The notes under the pieces are model-generated. The model was not told where the DNA came from, did no database searches, and saw only the letters and a program-made list of their open reading frames with translations. Shown here piece by piece: positions 33,084 to 40,801 of a DNA stretch of 64,000 nt. The stretch's first letter is position 1. Every line of letters begins with the position of its first letter. Origin of the DNA: Pseudomonas sp. Irchel 3E20 (lineage in GTDB: Bacteria > Pseudomonadota > Gammaproteobacteria > Pseudomonadales > Pseudomonadaceae); NCBI RefSeq assembly GCF_900187645.1, contig NZ_FYEE01000011.1:124001-188000 (forward strand). The letters are read 5' to 3'. Made by a program: the position numbers and the translations under genes.

Positions 33084-33866
33084 ATGAAGTCTTTCCTGCT
33101 CGTTCTGTCGTTCGTTGTGTTGGCCGGTTGCGCCAGCGGCCCGCGCATCGATAAAAGCCATCCTTCGGTCAATTTCGACAGCCGTATCCAGTTTGTGGTG
33201 GTGCACTACACCTCTGCGTCGCTGGAGCGTTCCCTGGCCCTGCTGACCCACGGTGAAGTCAGCAGCCACTACTTGATTGGCGATGACCGCAACGCCACGG
33301 TTTACCAATTGGTGGATGAGAACCTGCGGGCCTGGCACGCCGGGGAAAGCGAGTGGCAGGGCCGTACCTGGCTGAACTCCAGCTCCATCGGGATTGAAAT
33401 CGTCAACCCGGGGTTCCGCGATACACCCACCGGGCGGGTCTGGTACCCATACAGCGAGGCTCAGGTGCAGGCGCTGATCGCGTTGCTCAAGGACATCAGC
33501 GCGCGGTACAGGATCGCCCCGCAGCACATCATCGGCCACAGCGACATCGCGCCGCTGCGCAAACTCGACCCGGGGCCGCTGTTCCCGTGGAAGCGCCTCG
33601 CCGATGCGGGCCTGGCGATCTGGCCGGATGCCGGGGCCGTAGCCCGTGAGCAAGCGCGGTTCGCGGCCCAGATGCCCAGCGCCACTTGGTTCCAGCAAGG
33701 CCTGGCACGCCTGGGCTACAGCACGCCGCAGACGGGTGAGATGGATGTGGCGACCCGCCATGTGCTGGCGGCGTTCCAGATGCGTTTCCGCCCGGCGCGT
33801 TTCGACGGTTCGCCGGATGCCGAGAGCGCGGCGATCCTCCAGGTGCTCAGCCAGACAAAAAACTGA
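33084..33866 (+). CDS. N-acetylmuramoyl-L-alanine amidase lipoprotein (AmpDh2/AmiD-like)
   Basis: A 260-residue lipoprotein (lipobox VLAGC; signal MKSFLLVLSFVVLAGCA) with an amidase_2 domain. Zinc ligands fit VVVHYTSAS and IIGHSDIAPLRKLDPG; further motif SSIGIEIVNPG. The C-terminus (WFQQGLARLGYSTPQTGEMD onward) is a peptidoglycan-binding domain. It cleaves the lactyl-Ala bond in murein from the outer membrane. The ATG at 33084 gives a normal lipoprotein signal; the ATG at 33066 is an alternative. Position matches ampDh2 (PA5485) in PAO1. Confidence 0.9.
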   Translation: MKSFLLVLSFVVLAGCASGPRIDKSHPSVNFDSRIQFVVVHYTSASLERSLALLTHGEVSSHYLIGDDRNATVYQLVDENLRAWHAGESEWQGRTWLNSSSIGIEIVNPGFRDTPTGRVWYPYSEAQVQALIALLKDISARYRIAPQHIIGHSDIAPLRKLDPGPLFPWKRLADAGLAIWPDAGAVAREQARFAAQMPSATWFQQGLARLGYSTPQTGEMDVATRHVLAAFQMRFRPARFDGSPDAESAAILQVLSQTKN

Positions 33867-33938
33867 CGCTGCCCGGCGGTTGGCGCATTTTTTCAAACTG
33901 TTGCTATAACTCATTGGTAATTCTTTGGATGTCCCAAG

Positions 33939-35558
33939 ATGCCGGCCGCTCGCGAGACCCTGCGCAGTTGGTTTCATCGCCCCTGGTTTTTGGCGACGCT
34001 GGCGGCTGTCCTGAGTGCGGGATTGCTGCTGTTGGGCAGCCTGGGCGTGGCGATGCATCAGGTGCAGTTGCGCGAAAGCCAGCAGATGAACGCCCAGGGT
34101 GAGCGCTTCCTTGAGCGTCTGGAGCAGTTGTTCGGCCAGTTGCGCCAGGGCCTGGACGAGTTGCAGGCCCAGCCCCTGCGCGGTTGTAGCGAGCAAATGG
34201 TGGCAACCCTGCAAAAGGTCGGTTTCAGTTATCGCTTCATCTATGAGGCCGCCTACATCGAGGCGGACCGCATCTGCTCCAGCGGCCCGCCACGTAATGG
34301 CCTGCCCGCCACCCGCCCCGCCGACTTTCGCGGCCCGACCTACAGCTACTGGCTCAACACCTCCGCCGAACCCAATGAAAACCTGGCCGCGCTGATGCTG
34401 GGCCGGGGTAATTTCCGCGTGGCGACCTCGCGCGGGCATTTGACCGATGTGGTGGATTTGCCCGAGGGCAGCAGCCTGATGGTGGTGCTCGATCGCGGCA
34501 TGCGCGCGATACCGGTGTTGGGGGCGGCCCAATCCTGGCCACCCTTCGAGCCCTGGCCGCCGCAAGCCAGCGAGCCGTTGCTGGTGACGCCGAACCAGTT
34601 GATCTACCGCATGCCCACCGACAATCAGGAATACCAACTGGTGCTGATCGCCCCGCGTGCGCGCCTGACGTTGCAGGTGGCCGAGTCCTGGCGCTGGTTG
34701 CTGCCGGTAAGCCTGACTTTGGCGCTGTTCATCGGCGTACTGGTGTTGCAGTTGGCGCGCCAGCGCCAATCAATGGGCGGCGAGTTACAGGGCGCGCTGC
34801 GCCGGGGGGAGTTGCAGGTGTTGTATCAGCCGATCTTCGACCTGCGCAGCCGCCACTGTGTGGGCGCCGAGGCGTTGCTGCGCTGGCGGCACCCGGACGG
34901 CACCCTGACCAGCCCGGACCTGTTCATCCCCATGGCCGAGGACAGTGGGCAAATCCGCCAGATCACCGATTTCGTCCTTCAGCGCCTTTTGGAGCAACTG
35001 GGCCATGTGTTGCGGGCCAATCCGCACTTCTATATTTCGGTCAACCTGGCGGCGTGCGATGTGATGGTGCCGCGGGTGGGCGAGGTGATGGCCAAGTTGC
35101 TGGACCAGCATCGGGTGCAGGCCCGGCAGATCGCCTTCGAGGTGACCGAGCGGGGGCTGATTGATGTGGTGGTCGCGCGCAGCAACCTGCAAGCGCTGCG
35201 GGATTTGGGCCATCAGGTGCTGATCGATGACTTCGGCACCGGCTATTGCAGCCTGGCGTACTTGCAAACCCTGCCGGTCGACTGCCTGAAAATCGACAAG
35301 GCATTCATCGACGCCCTGGGCCATGACGCGGCCAGCAGTGGCGTGGCGCCCCATATCATCCGCATGGCCCACGCGTTGCAGCTCAAGGTGATCGCCGAAG
35401 GCATCGAGCACGAGTCCCAGGCCCAGTTGCTGCACAGCGAGGGGGTGAAGTTTGGCCAGGGCTGGCTGTTTTCCCATGCCCTGAGTGCGATGCAGTTGGT
35501 GGAGTTGATGACCCGGGGCCGGCGCGTGGGCGCCCGGCGTGTGGCGGATGAGATCTGA
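33939..35558 (+). CDS. EAL-domain c-di-GMP phosphodiesterase with periplasmic CSS domain
   Basis: A 539-residue inner-membrane protein. Helix at ~16-40, periplasmic CSS-type sensor (~41-245) with the conserved Cys of RGCSEQM and the CSS motif in RICSSGPP, second helix ~250-270, then the EAL domain (~285-520). EAL catalytic residues are present: GAEALLRWRHPDG, the DDFGTGYCSLAYL loop and EGIEHESQ. CSS-EAL enzymes are controlled by DsbA-dependent disulfide formation in their periplasmic domain, and dsbA lies 4 kb upstream. It hydrolyses c-di-GMP. Confidence 0.93.
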   Translation: MPAARETLRSWFHRPWFLATLAAVLSAGLLLLGSLGVAMHQVQLRESQQMNAQGERFLERLEQLFGQLRQGLDELQAQPLRGCSEQMVATLQKVGFSYRFIYEAAYIEADRICSSGPPRNGLPATRPADFRGPTYSYWLNTSAEPNENLAALMLGRGNFRVATSRGHLTDVVDLPEGSSLMVVLDRGMRAIPVLGAAQSWPPFEPWPPQASEPLLVTPNQLIYRMPTDNQEYQLVLIAPRARLTLQVAESWRWLLPVSLTLALFIGVLVLQLARQRQSMGGELQGALRRGELQVLYQPIFDLRSRHCVGAEALLRWRHPDGTLTSPDLFIPMAEDSGQIRQITDFVLQRLLEQLGHVLRANPHFYISVNLAACDVMVPRVGEVMAKLLDQHRVQARQIAFEVTERGLIDVVVARSNLQALRDLGHQVLIDDFGTGYCSLAYLQTLPVDCLKIDKAFIDALGHDAASSGVAPHIIRMAHALQLKVIAEGIEHESQAQLLHSEGVKFGQGWLFSHALSAMQLVELMTRGRRVGARRVADEI

Positions 35559-35561
35559 ACC

Positions 35562-37352
35562 CTACAGCGGCAACGCCATGTAGAACTGCGTGCCCTGCCC
35601 CGGCCGCGAGTAAACGCCCATGCGCCCGCCGTGCAGTTGCACGATTTCCTTGCACAGGGCCAGGCCCAGCCCGGCGCCGCCCTTCTTGCGCCCGACCTGC
35701 ACGAACGGCTCGAAAATCCGCCCCTGCTGGCCGTAGGCGATGCCTTCGCCATTGTCCTCGACGCTGACAATGACCCGCTCGCCATGGCGCCGTGCCTGGA
35801 GGCGGATCTGGCCGTTGCTGGCGGTGTGGCGCAGGGCGTTGTCGATCAGGTTGTCGAGCACCCGCTCCAGTTGCGCCTGGTCGGCTTGCAGGCGCGGCAA
35901 GGGTGCCTGCACTTCGATCAACAGCTCCACGCCTTTTTCCTGGGCCGGTGCGGTGAAGCGGGTCTTGGCCTGCTCCAGCAGCACTTCGAGGTCGCACGGT
36001 GCCAGGGTGAGTTTTTGCAGGCCATTTTGATAGCGCGAGAAATTCAGCAAGTCGTTTATCAACTGCATCAGGCGCTGCATTTCTTCATTGACGGTATTGA
36101 GCAGGTCGGCTTCGCGCGAGTCATCGGCGAAATGCACGCGCTCTTGCAACAGGCCGAAGGCCATGTGCATGCCCGTGACCGGTGTGCGCAGTTCATGGGA
36201 GGCGCGCAGGACGAATTCGCTGCGTACCCGCTCGAACGCCCGCTGCTCGGTGACGTCGTGCAGCACCATCACCGCACCGAGGATGTGGCCCTGGGTATGG
36301 CTGACCGGCGTGAGGCTGTAGGTCAGTAGGCGCGACTCGCCGTCGACCTCCACGCTCAAGTCTTCCGGGGCCCGCTCCAGGCTGCCGCCGCGCAGCACCA
36401 GTTGCAGCTCTTCGTCCAAGTCGGGGCGCTCCAGTGCCGCGCCCAGGCCTTGGCCCAGGCGTTCCTCGTCCCAGCCCAGTTGCCGTTGTGCTACGGGGTT
36501 GAGGTGCTCCAGGCGTCCTTGGCGGTCGATCATCAGCAAGCCGTCGTCGATGCTGTCGAGCACCGCTTGCAGGCGTTGTTGGCCGGCGAGCAGTTCGTCG
36601 ACGTTGGTCGCCTGATGCTGGCGCAAGGCCTCGGCCATGATGCCGAAACGCCGGGTCAGCAGGTTCATTTCCGCAGCCGAGGAAATCGGCAGGGTCACCT
36701 CGAAGTTGCCTTGGCCGATCTTGTCCGCCGCTTTGGCCAGGGCCTCGATGGGTGCGCCGAAGCGCTGGGCGATGCCATGGGCGGTGATAAAGCCGATTAT
36801 CAGCACCGCCAGGCCCACCAAGCCCAGCAGGGTGGCGATCAGCAAGGCCCGCGCGCGGGATTGGTTCTGGGTGTCGCTGATGTTCTTCAGGGCCTGCTTG
36901 TGCTCGACGATCAAGCCGTTGCGCAGCACGTTGAATTTGTCGCTGACTTCCTGGCTGGCGGTGAGTTTGTTCGGTGCGCCGTGGGACTGGTCGAAGGCCT
37001 GGAGGAAGCTGAGGTAGTCGCGCCGGGCCTGCTCGAACCCGAGGCTGGGCTTTTCGCCGGTCTGTTCGTGGGCGATGCCCTCATCCAGCAGCTCGAAGTA
37101 ATGTTTCTTGGAGGCTTCGAGCGCCGGCAGGTCGGGAGTATCGCGCAGCATCATGACCAGTTGATCGCCCAGGGTCTGGCGCAGCTTGAGGCCCAGGTCG
37201 AGGGTGACGAAGTTGTGCCGGATCAGGGCTTCCTGGTTGTTGGCCATCTGCATCACGCTGACCAGCCCCAGCAGCAGGCCCAGCAAGGCGACGGTAATCA
37301 GCGCAGAGATGCTCAGGAACAAGCGGGTGCGCAATTTCATCGCGAGTTTCAT
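35562..37352 (-). CDS. kinB: Sensor histidine kinase KinB
   Basis: A 596-residue kinase: helix ~10-35, periplasmic sensor ~36-165, helix ~167-190, HAMP (~190-245), PAS (~255-360), HisKA with phospho-His in RASHELRTPVTGMH, and HATPase (N-box VLDNLIDNALRHT, G-boxes VEDNGEGIAYG and GGAGLGLALCKE). The start MKLAMKLRTRLFLS is 10 bases after algB. In P. aeruginosa KinB acts with AlgB, largely as a phosphatase that restrains alginate production. Its stop is three bases from that of the convergent EAL gene. Confidence 0.95.
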   Translation of the reverse strand: MKLAMKLRTRLFLSISALITVALLGLLLGLVSVMQMANNQEALIRHNFVTLDLGLKLRQTLGDQLVMMLRDTPDLPALEASKKHYFELLDEGIAHEQTGEKPSLGFEQARRDYLSFLQAFDQSHGAPNKLTASQEVSDKFNVLRNGLIVEHKQALKNISDTQNQSRARALLIATLLGLVGLAVLIIGFITAHGIAQRFGAPIEALAKAADKIGQGNFEVTLPISSAAEMNLLTRRFGIMAEALRQHQATNVDELLAGQQRLQAVLDSIDDGLLMIDRQGRLEHLNPVAQRQLGWDEERLGQGLGAALERPDLDEELQLVLRGGSLERAPEDLSVEVDGESRLLTYSLTPVSHTQGHILGAVMVLHDVTEQRAFERVRSEFVLRASHELRTPVTGMHMAFGLLQERVHFADDSREADLLNTVNEEMQRLMQLINDLLNFSRYQNGLQKLTLAPCDLEVLLEQAKTRFTAPAQEKGVELLIEVQAPLPRLQADQAQLERVLDNLIDNALRHTASNGQIRLQARRHGERVIVSVEDNGEGIAYGQQGRIFEPFVQVGRKKGGAGLGLALCKEIVQLHGGRMGVYSRPGQGTQFYMALPL

Positions 37353-37362
37353 CGGGCGCGGC

Positions 37363-38709
37363 TCACAGGTTGTATTGCTTGCGTTTGCGGTAAAGCGTCG
37401 AGGCGTCGATGCCCAGGGTTTTGGCCGCTTGGTCGAGGGTCTCGGCAGTCGCCAGCACGGCACCGATGTGGGCTTTTTCCAGTTCGTCCAGGCTTAGGGC
37501 GGCGCCGATGCGCGGGACGTTGGAGGTGCTGGCCGGGGCCATGCCCAGGTGGCTGATTTCCACCCATTCCTGGGGGCAGATGATGCTCGCCCGTTCCACC
37601 ACGTTGCGCAGCTCGCGGATGTTGCCCGGCCAGCGATAGTTGAGCAGCGCTTCGCGGGCCTCGTCGCTGAAGCCCCGGGCGGGGCGCGCGTAATCCTTGA
37701 CGAAGCGCGCCAGGAAGCGGTCGGCCAGGGTCAGGATGTCTTCGCGGCGCTCGCGCAGGGGCGGCAGGTGCAGGGTGATGACGTTCAGGCGATAGAGCAG
37801 GTCTTCGCGAAAGCGCCCGTCGCGCACCATGTCTTCGAGGTTGAGGTTGGTGGCGGCGAGGATGCGCACGTCGGCGCGGCGGGTCACCGGGTCGCCCACG
37901 CGTTCGTATTCCTTGTCCTGGATAAAACGCAGCAGCTTGGGTTGCAGGGTCAGCGGGAAGTCGCCGATTTCGTCGAGAAACAGTGTGCCGCCGTCGGCCT
38001 GGTTGACCCGCCCCAGGGTGCTTTCGCTGGCGCCGGTAAAGGCCCCTCGGCTGTGGCCAAACAGTTCGCTTTCCATCAGTTCGGCGGTCAGGGATGGGCA
38101 GTTGATGGTCACGCAGGATTTTTTCGCCCGTTTGCTCCAGCCGTGGATCGCCTGGGACAGCTCACCCTTACCGGTGCCCGACTCGCCGAGGATCAGGATG
38201 TTGGCGTCGGTGCCGGCCACCTGGCGGGCGGTTTCGAGCACCACTTTCATCGCCGGGCTGTGGGAGTCGAGGCCGTCGCGGGGTTTGCGCACTTCGCCTT
38301 CAAGGGCCTCCAGGCGCGCCGAGAGCTGGCGCACTTCCAGTTGCTTGGCCGTGGCCAGGCGCAACTGGTCGGGGCTGCACGGCTTGACCAGGTAATCGGC
38401 CGCGCCGGCCTGGATCGCATCGACCGCGGTATCGACCGCCGAGTGCGCGGTGACGATGACCACGCGCATCCATGGCGCCTGGATACGCATTTGCGCCAGC
38501 ACATCCAAGCCGTTGTCTTCGCCCAGGCGCAGGTCCAGGAAGCACAGGTCGAACACCTGGCGTTGCAGCAGCGTATCGGCCTGGGCCGCGCTGTTGGCGG
38601 TGGCGACGCTGTAGCCCTCGTCTTCGAGGCAGTAGCGGAAGGTGCGCAGGATGGCGGACTCGTCGTCCACCAGCAGAATACGGCCCTGATTCTCCGTGGC
38701 TGATTCCAT
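37363..38709 (-). CDS. algB: Two-component response regulator AlgB (NtrC family)
   Basis: A 448-residue regulator: receiver domain (~10-125; phospho-Asp in CFLDLRLGEDNG), AAA+ sigma-54 activation domain (Walker A GESGTGKGELSQ, GAFTGA motif in HSRGAFTGASES, Walker B GGTLFLDEIGDF) and a C-terminal Fis-type helix-turn-helix (TLDQAAKTLGIDASTLYRKRK). The intact GAFTGA motif means contact with sigma-54 is possible, though alginate control by AlgB is reported as unusual. It is the first gene of algB-kinB. Confidence 0.96.
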   Translation of the reverse strand: MESATENQGRILLVDDESAILRTFRYCLEDEGYSVATANSAAQADTLLQRQVFDLCFLDLRLGEDNGLDVLAQMRIQAPWMRVVIVTAHSAVDTAVDAIQAGAADYLVKPCSPDQLRLATAKQLEVRQLSARLEALEGEVRKPRDGLDSHSPAMKVVLETARQVAGTDANILILGESGTGKGELSQAIHGWSKRAKKSCVTINCPSLTAELMESELFGHSRGAFTGASESTLGRVNQADGGTLFLDEIGDFPLTLQPKLLRFIQDKEYERVGDPVTRRADVRILAATNLNLEDMVRDGRFREDLLYRLNVITLHLPPLRERREDILTLADRFLARFVKDYARPARGFSDEAREALLNYRWPGNIRELRNVVERASIICPQEWVEISHLGMAPASTSNVPRIGAALSLDELEKAHIGAVLATAETLDQAAKTLGIDASTLYRKRKQYNL

Positions 38710-38948
38710 TGTCCCGTGCTCCTTATTAATGAATGAATGGCGTTAGTCCCGCGCAAATCGGGCAAGTTGCATGGTCGATTCTGCGCGTTTACGCGGGGCG
38801 CAGGTTAGTTCTCTGCCGAACTAATAGCTAACTTTATGAATTTAATGAGTTTTTTGAAATTGTCAGGCCATTGGCCAGCGTTCGCTCACAGTTTCTGACA
38901 GTGCGCCGGCGTCTGCGATCCAAAAACTTTACATTTTTCTTCGCTTGT

Positions 38949-38986
38949 ATCGTGCATTGCGCACGATGCCGGAAGGCCCATCGTGC
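38949..38986. promoter_or_regulatory. Palindromic element with an extra half-site (ATCGTGC repeats)
   Basis: ATCGTGC-ATTGC-GCACGAT (38949-38967) is a perfect 7-bp inverted repeat with a 5-base spacer. A third copy, ATCGTGC, follows at 38980-38986. It lies 75-115 bases upstream of the candidate sigma-54 promoter, a usual distance for an enhancer-binding-protein site. The protein that binds it is not known from the sequence. Confidence 0.45.
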
Positions 38987-39059
38987 AAGATGCGTCTGCC
39001 AGTGATTTCTATTTGTTTGTAACTTATTGATTTTATTGAATTAAATTCCTGATAAAAAC

Positions 39060-39075
39060 TGGCATGCAGGCTGCA
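39060..39075 (+). promoter_or_regulatory. Candidate sigma-54 promoter
   Basis: TGGCATGCAGGCTGCA has the invariant GG (39061-39062) and GC (39073-39074) separated by 10 bases, matching the -24/-12 rule, with TGGC and TGC contexts. Transcription would start near 39086, about 64 bases before the ATG of the next gene. Chance occurrence is possible in GC-rich DNA. Confidence 0.45.
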
Positions 39076-39149
39076 ATAGTCTGTTTGTCAGCAGCGCAGT
39101 TACCGGCGCCGCTCCTTGAGTCAACAACCTGTGTGAGAGGAGTTTCAGG

Positions 39150-39437
39150 ATGAATCGCCAACGTCTCGCCCAAGTGCATATTTCGCCACTGCATGTACAG
39201 CAAGGGCTGTTTGCCCTCCTGGCATTGCTGGTGACGCTGGTGGCCGGTCAATTGCTGCAACGCATGGACCAGAGCCCCCAAGTGTCGGCGCCGCTGCTGC
39301 CGGTGCAGCACACCACCCAGACCCATTTCAGTGCCGTCAGCAGCCGTTTGGCTGACAGCGCGCCCCCGCAGATGCTCGAAGTTGAACAGATCCAGTCGCT
39401 AGACGGGGTTGCCGGGCAGGAACGCTGGGTGTTCTAG
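39150..39437 (+). CDS. Small single-pass membrane protein, function unknown
   Basis: A 95-residue protein with one hydrophobic helix (about 19-37, GLFALLALLVTLVAGQLL) and a hydrophilic C-terminal tail predicted in the periplasm. A clear GAGAGGAG ribosome binding site lies before the ATG. No family is recognised. It follows a candidate sigma-54 promoter and precedes a DUF1328 gene. Its place beside algB is conserved in related pseudomonads, from memory. Confidence 0.75.
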   Translation: MNRQRLAQVHISPLHVQQGLFALLALLVTLVAGQLLQRMDQSPQVSAPLLPVQHTTQTHFSAVSSRLADSAPPQMLEVEQIQSLDGVAGQERWVF

Positions 39438-39509
39438 GCATAAGGCTTGGTGCGGATCGACCGCGCCAGGAAACGCAAAAAACGCCGCCGTGCGTTAAGG
39501 AGAATCACC

Positions 39510-39674
39510 ATGTTGAGCTGGGCTATCACATTCCTGATTATCGCCATCGTCGCTGCTGTCCTGGGTTTCGGTGGTATCGCGGGCACCGCCACGGGTATCG
39601 CCAAGATTCTCTTCGTCGTGTTCCTGGTGATGTTCATCGCTTCCTTCTTCTTTGGCCGTCGCGGTCGAGGCTGA
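39510..39674 (+). CDS. DUF1328 (YtjA-like) small membrane protein
   Basis: A 54-residue protein (MLSWAITFLIIAIVAAVLGFG...) with two hydrophobic helices, the repeated Gly pattern GFGGIAGTATGIAKILF and a basic end FFFGRRGRG. This is the DUF1328/YtjA family, often stress- or stationary-phase-induced. AAGGAGAATCACC precedes the ATG at 39510; the longer frame upstream is not needed. It is two bases from the next gene and probably cotranscribed. Confidence 0.88.
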   Translation: MLSWAITFLIIAIVAAVLGFGGIAGTATGIAKILFVVFLVMFIASFFFGRRGRG

Positions 39675-39676
39675 AC

Positions 39677-40141
39677 ATGCGTACCTCTATAAACACGCTG
39701 GCCGCCGCCCTGTTGCTGGGCGGCAGTGCCGTGGCCATGGCGGCCAATGACGGCCAGTCGCGGGCCAACGAACTGTTGAGCGCCGACCCGCAATACCGCC
39801 AGACCTGGCAAGGCGTCGTGCAAAAAGAAGAGCGGTTGCCGGAATGGGTGATGAACCTCTCCGGTTACGCCGAACAAATGAATGCTGTGACCGAGGACGG
39901 TGACCCGTATCTGGTCGGCCCGCTGTGCGAAAACCAGCAGAGCTGCCTGAACAATCGCCTGATCGTGGCGTTCAGCCTGGATAAGAAAAACGCCTATGCC
40001 ATGTGGGTGCAGGTGCCGACCGGGTTGCCGTCCGACAAGTCGCCGACCCGCCATGCTGACAAGCGCTTCCTCGGTGAGCCGGATGCAGGAATGCAGGCGT
40101 TGCTTAACGAGCAACTGAAGAAAGACCCGAATTGGTATTAA
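39677..40141 (+). CDS. Ivy-family C-type lysozyme inhibitor
   Basis: A 154-residue periplasmic protein with signal peptide ending AVAMAA. The pattern LLSADPQYRQTW, PEWVMNLSG and LVGPLCENQQSC followed by NRLIVAFSLDKKNAYAMWV fits the inhibitor of vertebrate lysozyme (Ivy) family. The inhibitory loop in classical Ivy is CKPHDC; here it is CENQQSC, one residue longer and without the central His, so potency or target may differ. It lies with the DUF1328 gene, possibly as an envelope-stress unit. Confidence 0.78.
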   Translation: MRTSINTLAAALLLGGSAVAMAANDGQSRANELLSADPQYRQTWQGVVQKEERLPEWVMNLSGYAEQMNAVTEDGDPYLVGPLCENQQSCLNNRLIVAFSLDKKNAYAMWVQVPTGLPSDKSPTRHADKRFLGEPDAGMQALLNEQLKKDPNWY

Positions 40142-40801
40142 AAGCTTGAGGGTTAATAGCCACTTATGTGGGAGCGAGCCTGCTCGCGATAGCCATCTGC
40201 CAGGCGCTGTGCGATTTGGCTGATGCACCGCTATCGCGGGCGAGCGGCTCACTCCCACATAAAACTTGCTTACAAATGACGGGCGGCCAGTGGCTGCCCG
40301 ATGATTTGTTGAAAGCCTCGTCCTAGAGCGGTTCTCGCCGCTGCCATCGAAAAATCCCCACGCTGCGTCGGACTTAACCGTTTCGCGGTGTTTCTTTGCG
40401 ACCGTATATCGAGAAACTTGTCTTCGATCAGGGTTTTGTTTTTGCCTCTGGATGTAGGCTGTCGCCCGGTTTTTATGAAGGCACTCCCAAACCCGAAACC
40501 CCCCGCATTCACCGCAGATGGCCGGTTCACGGTACTTTCGACTGCCGAAATGTCGTATCCGAACCTGCTGGGACTATGGTTTTGTTTGGGAAATCTCATG
40601 CCGATTCGGCATAGGGTAGGCGTTTACGGCATTAGACGGCGCTCCCTTGCATCGGAATAGTTGCGCCTTTTTTCGCCTGCCAGAGAGCCGTAAATACGCG
40701 CTCCGGGGCACCTTATACGGGGGCAGATGCCGAGACTTTTACGCTATCGAGCGTTCCAGTTCGTGCATCCGCCCGAGTCAAACTGAAGTAAGGGTAACGA
40801 T
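40142..40801. other. Long intergenic region upstream of gltP
   Basis: This 660-base region begins with a REPIN and continues for about 540 bases with no convincing gene. It contains a perfect palindrome ATGCCGA-T-TCGGCAT (40598-40612) and GGCGC...GCGCC followed by six T (40638-40673), which could end a small transcript. The length is unusual for a simple promoter and suggests an untranslated leader or sRNA for gltP. Confidence 0.5.
40167..40259. repeat. REPIN upstream of gltP
   Basis: TGTGGGAGCGAGCCTGCTCG then CGAT at 40167 onward pairs with an inverted copy ending CTCACTCCCACA at 40259. The right arm is degenerate (CGAGCGGCTCAC). Same REP subtype as the element at 5891. Confidence 0.88.

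Larger units (their letters stand above)
38710..39149. other. Divergent intergenic region between algB and a small membrane protein gene
   Basis: This 440-base region is AT-rich in its middle. It carries a palindrome and a further half-site built on ATCGTGC (38949-38986) and a candidate sigma-54 promoter (39060-39075), both listed separately. No protein-coding frame is convincing. Confidence 0.6.

Noticed and set aside
40270..40660. Two overlapping open frames (minus 40270-40599 and plus 40388-40660) upstream of gltP
   Set aside because: Neither has a good ribosome binding site, hydrophobic pattern or known motif; the region looks like untranslated leader or sRNA.
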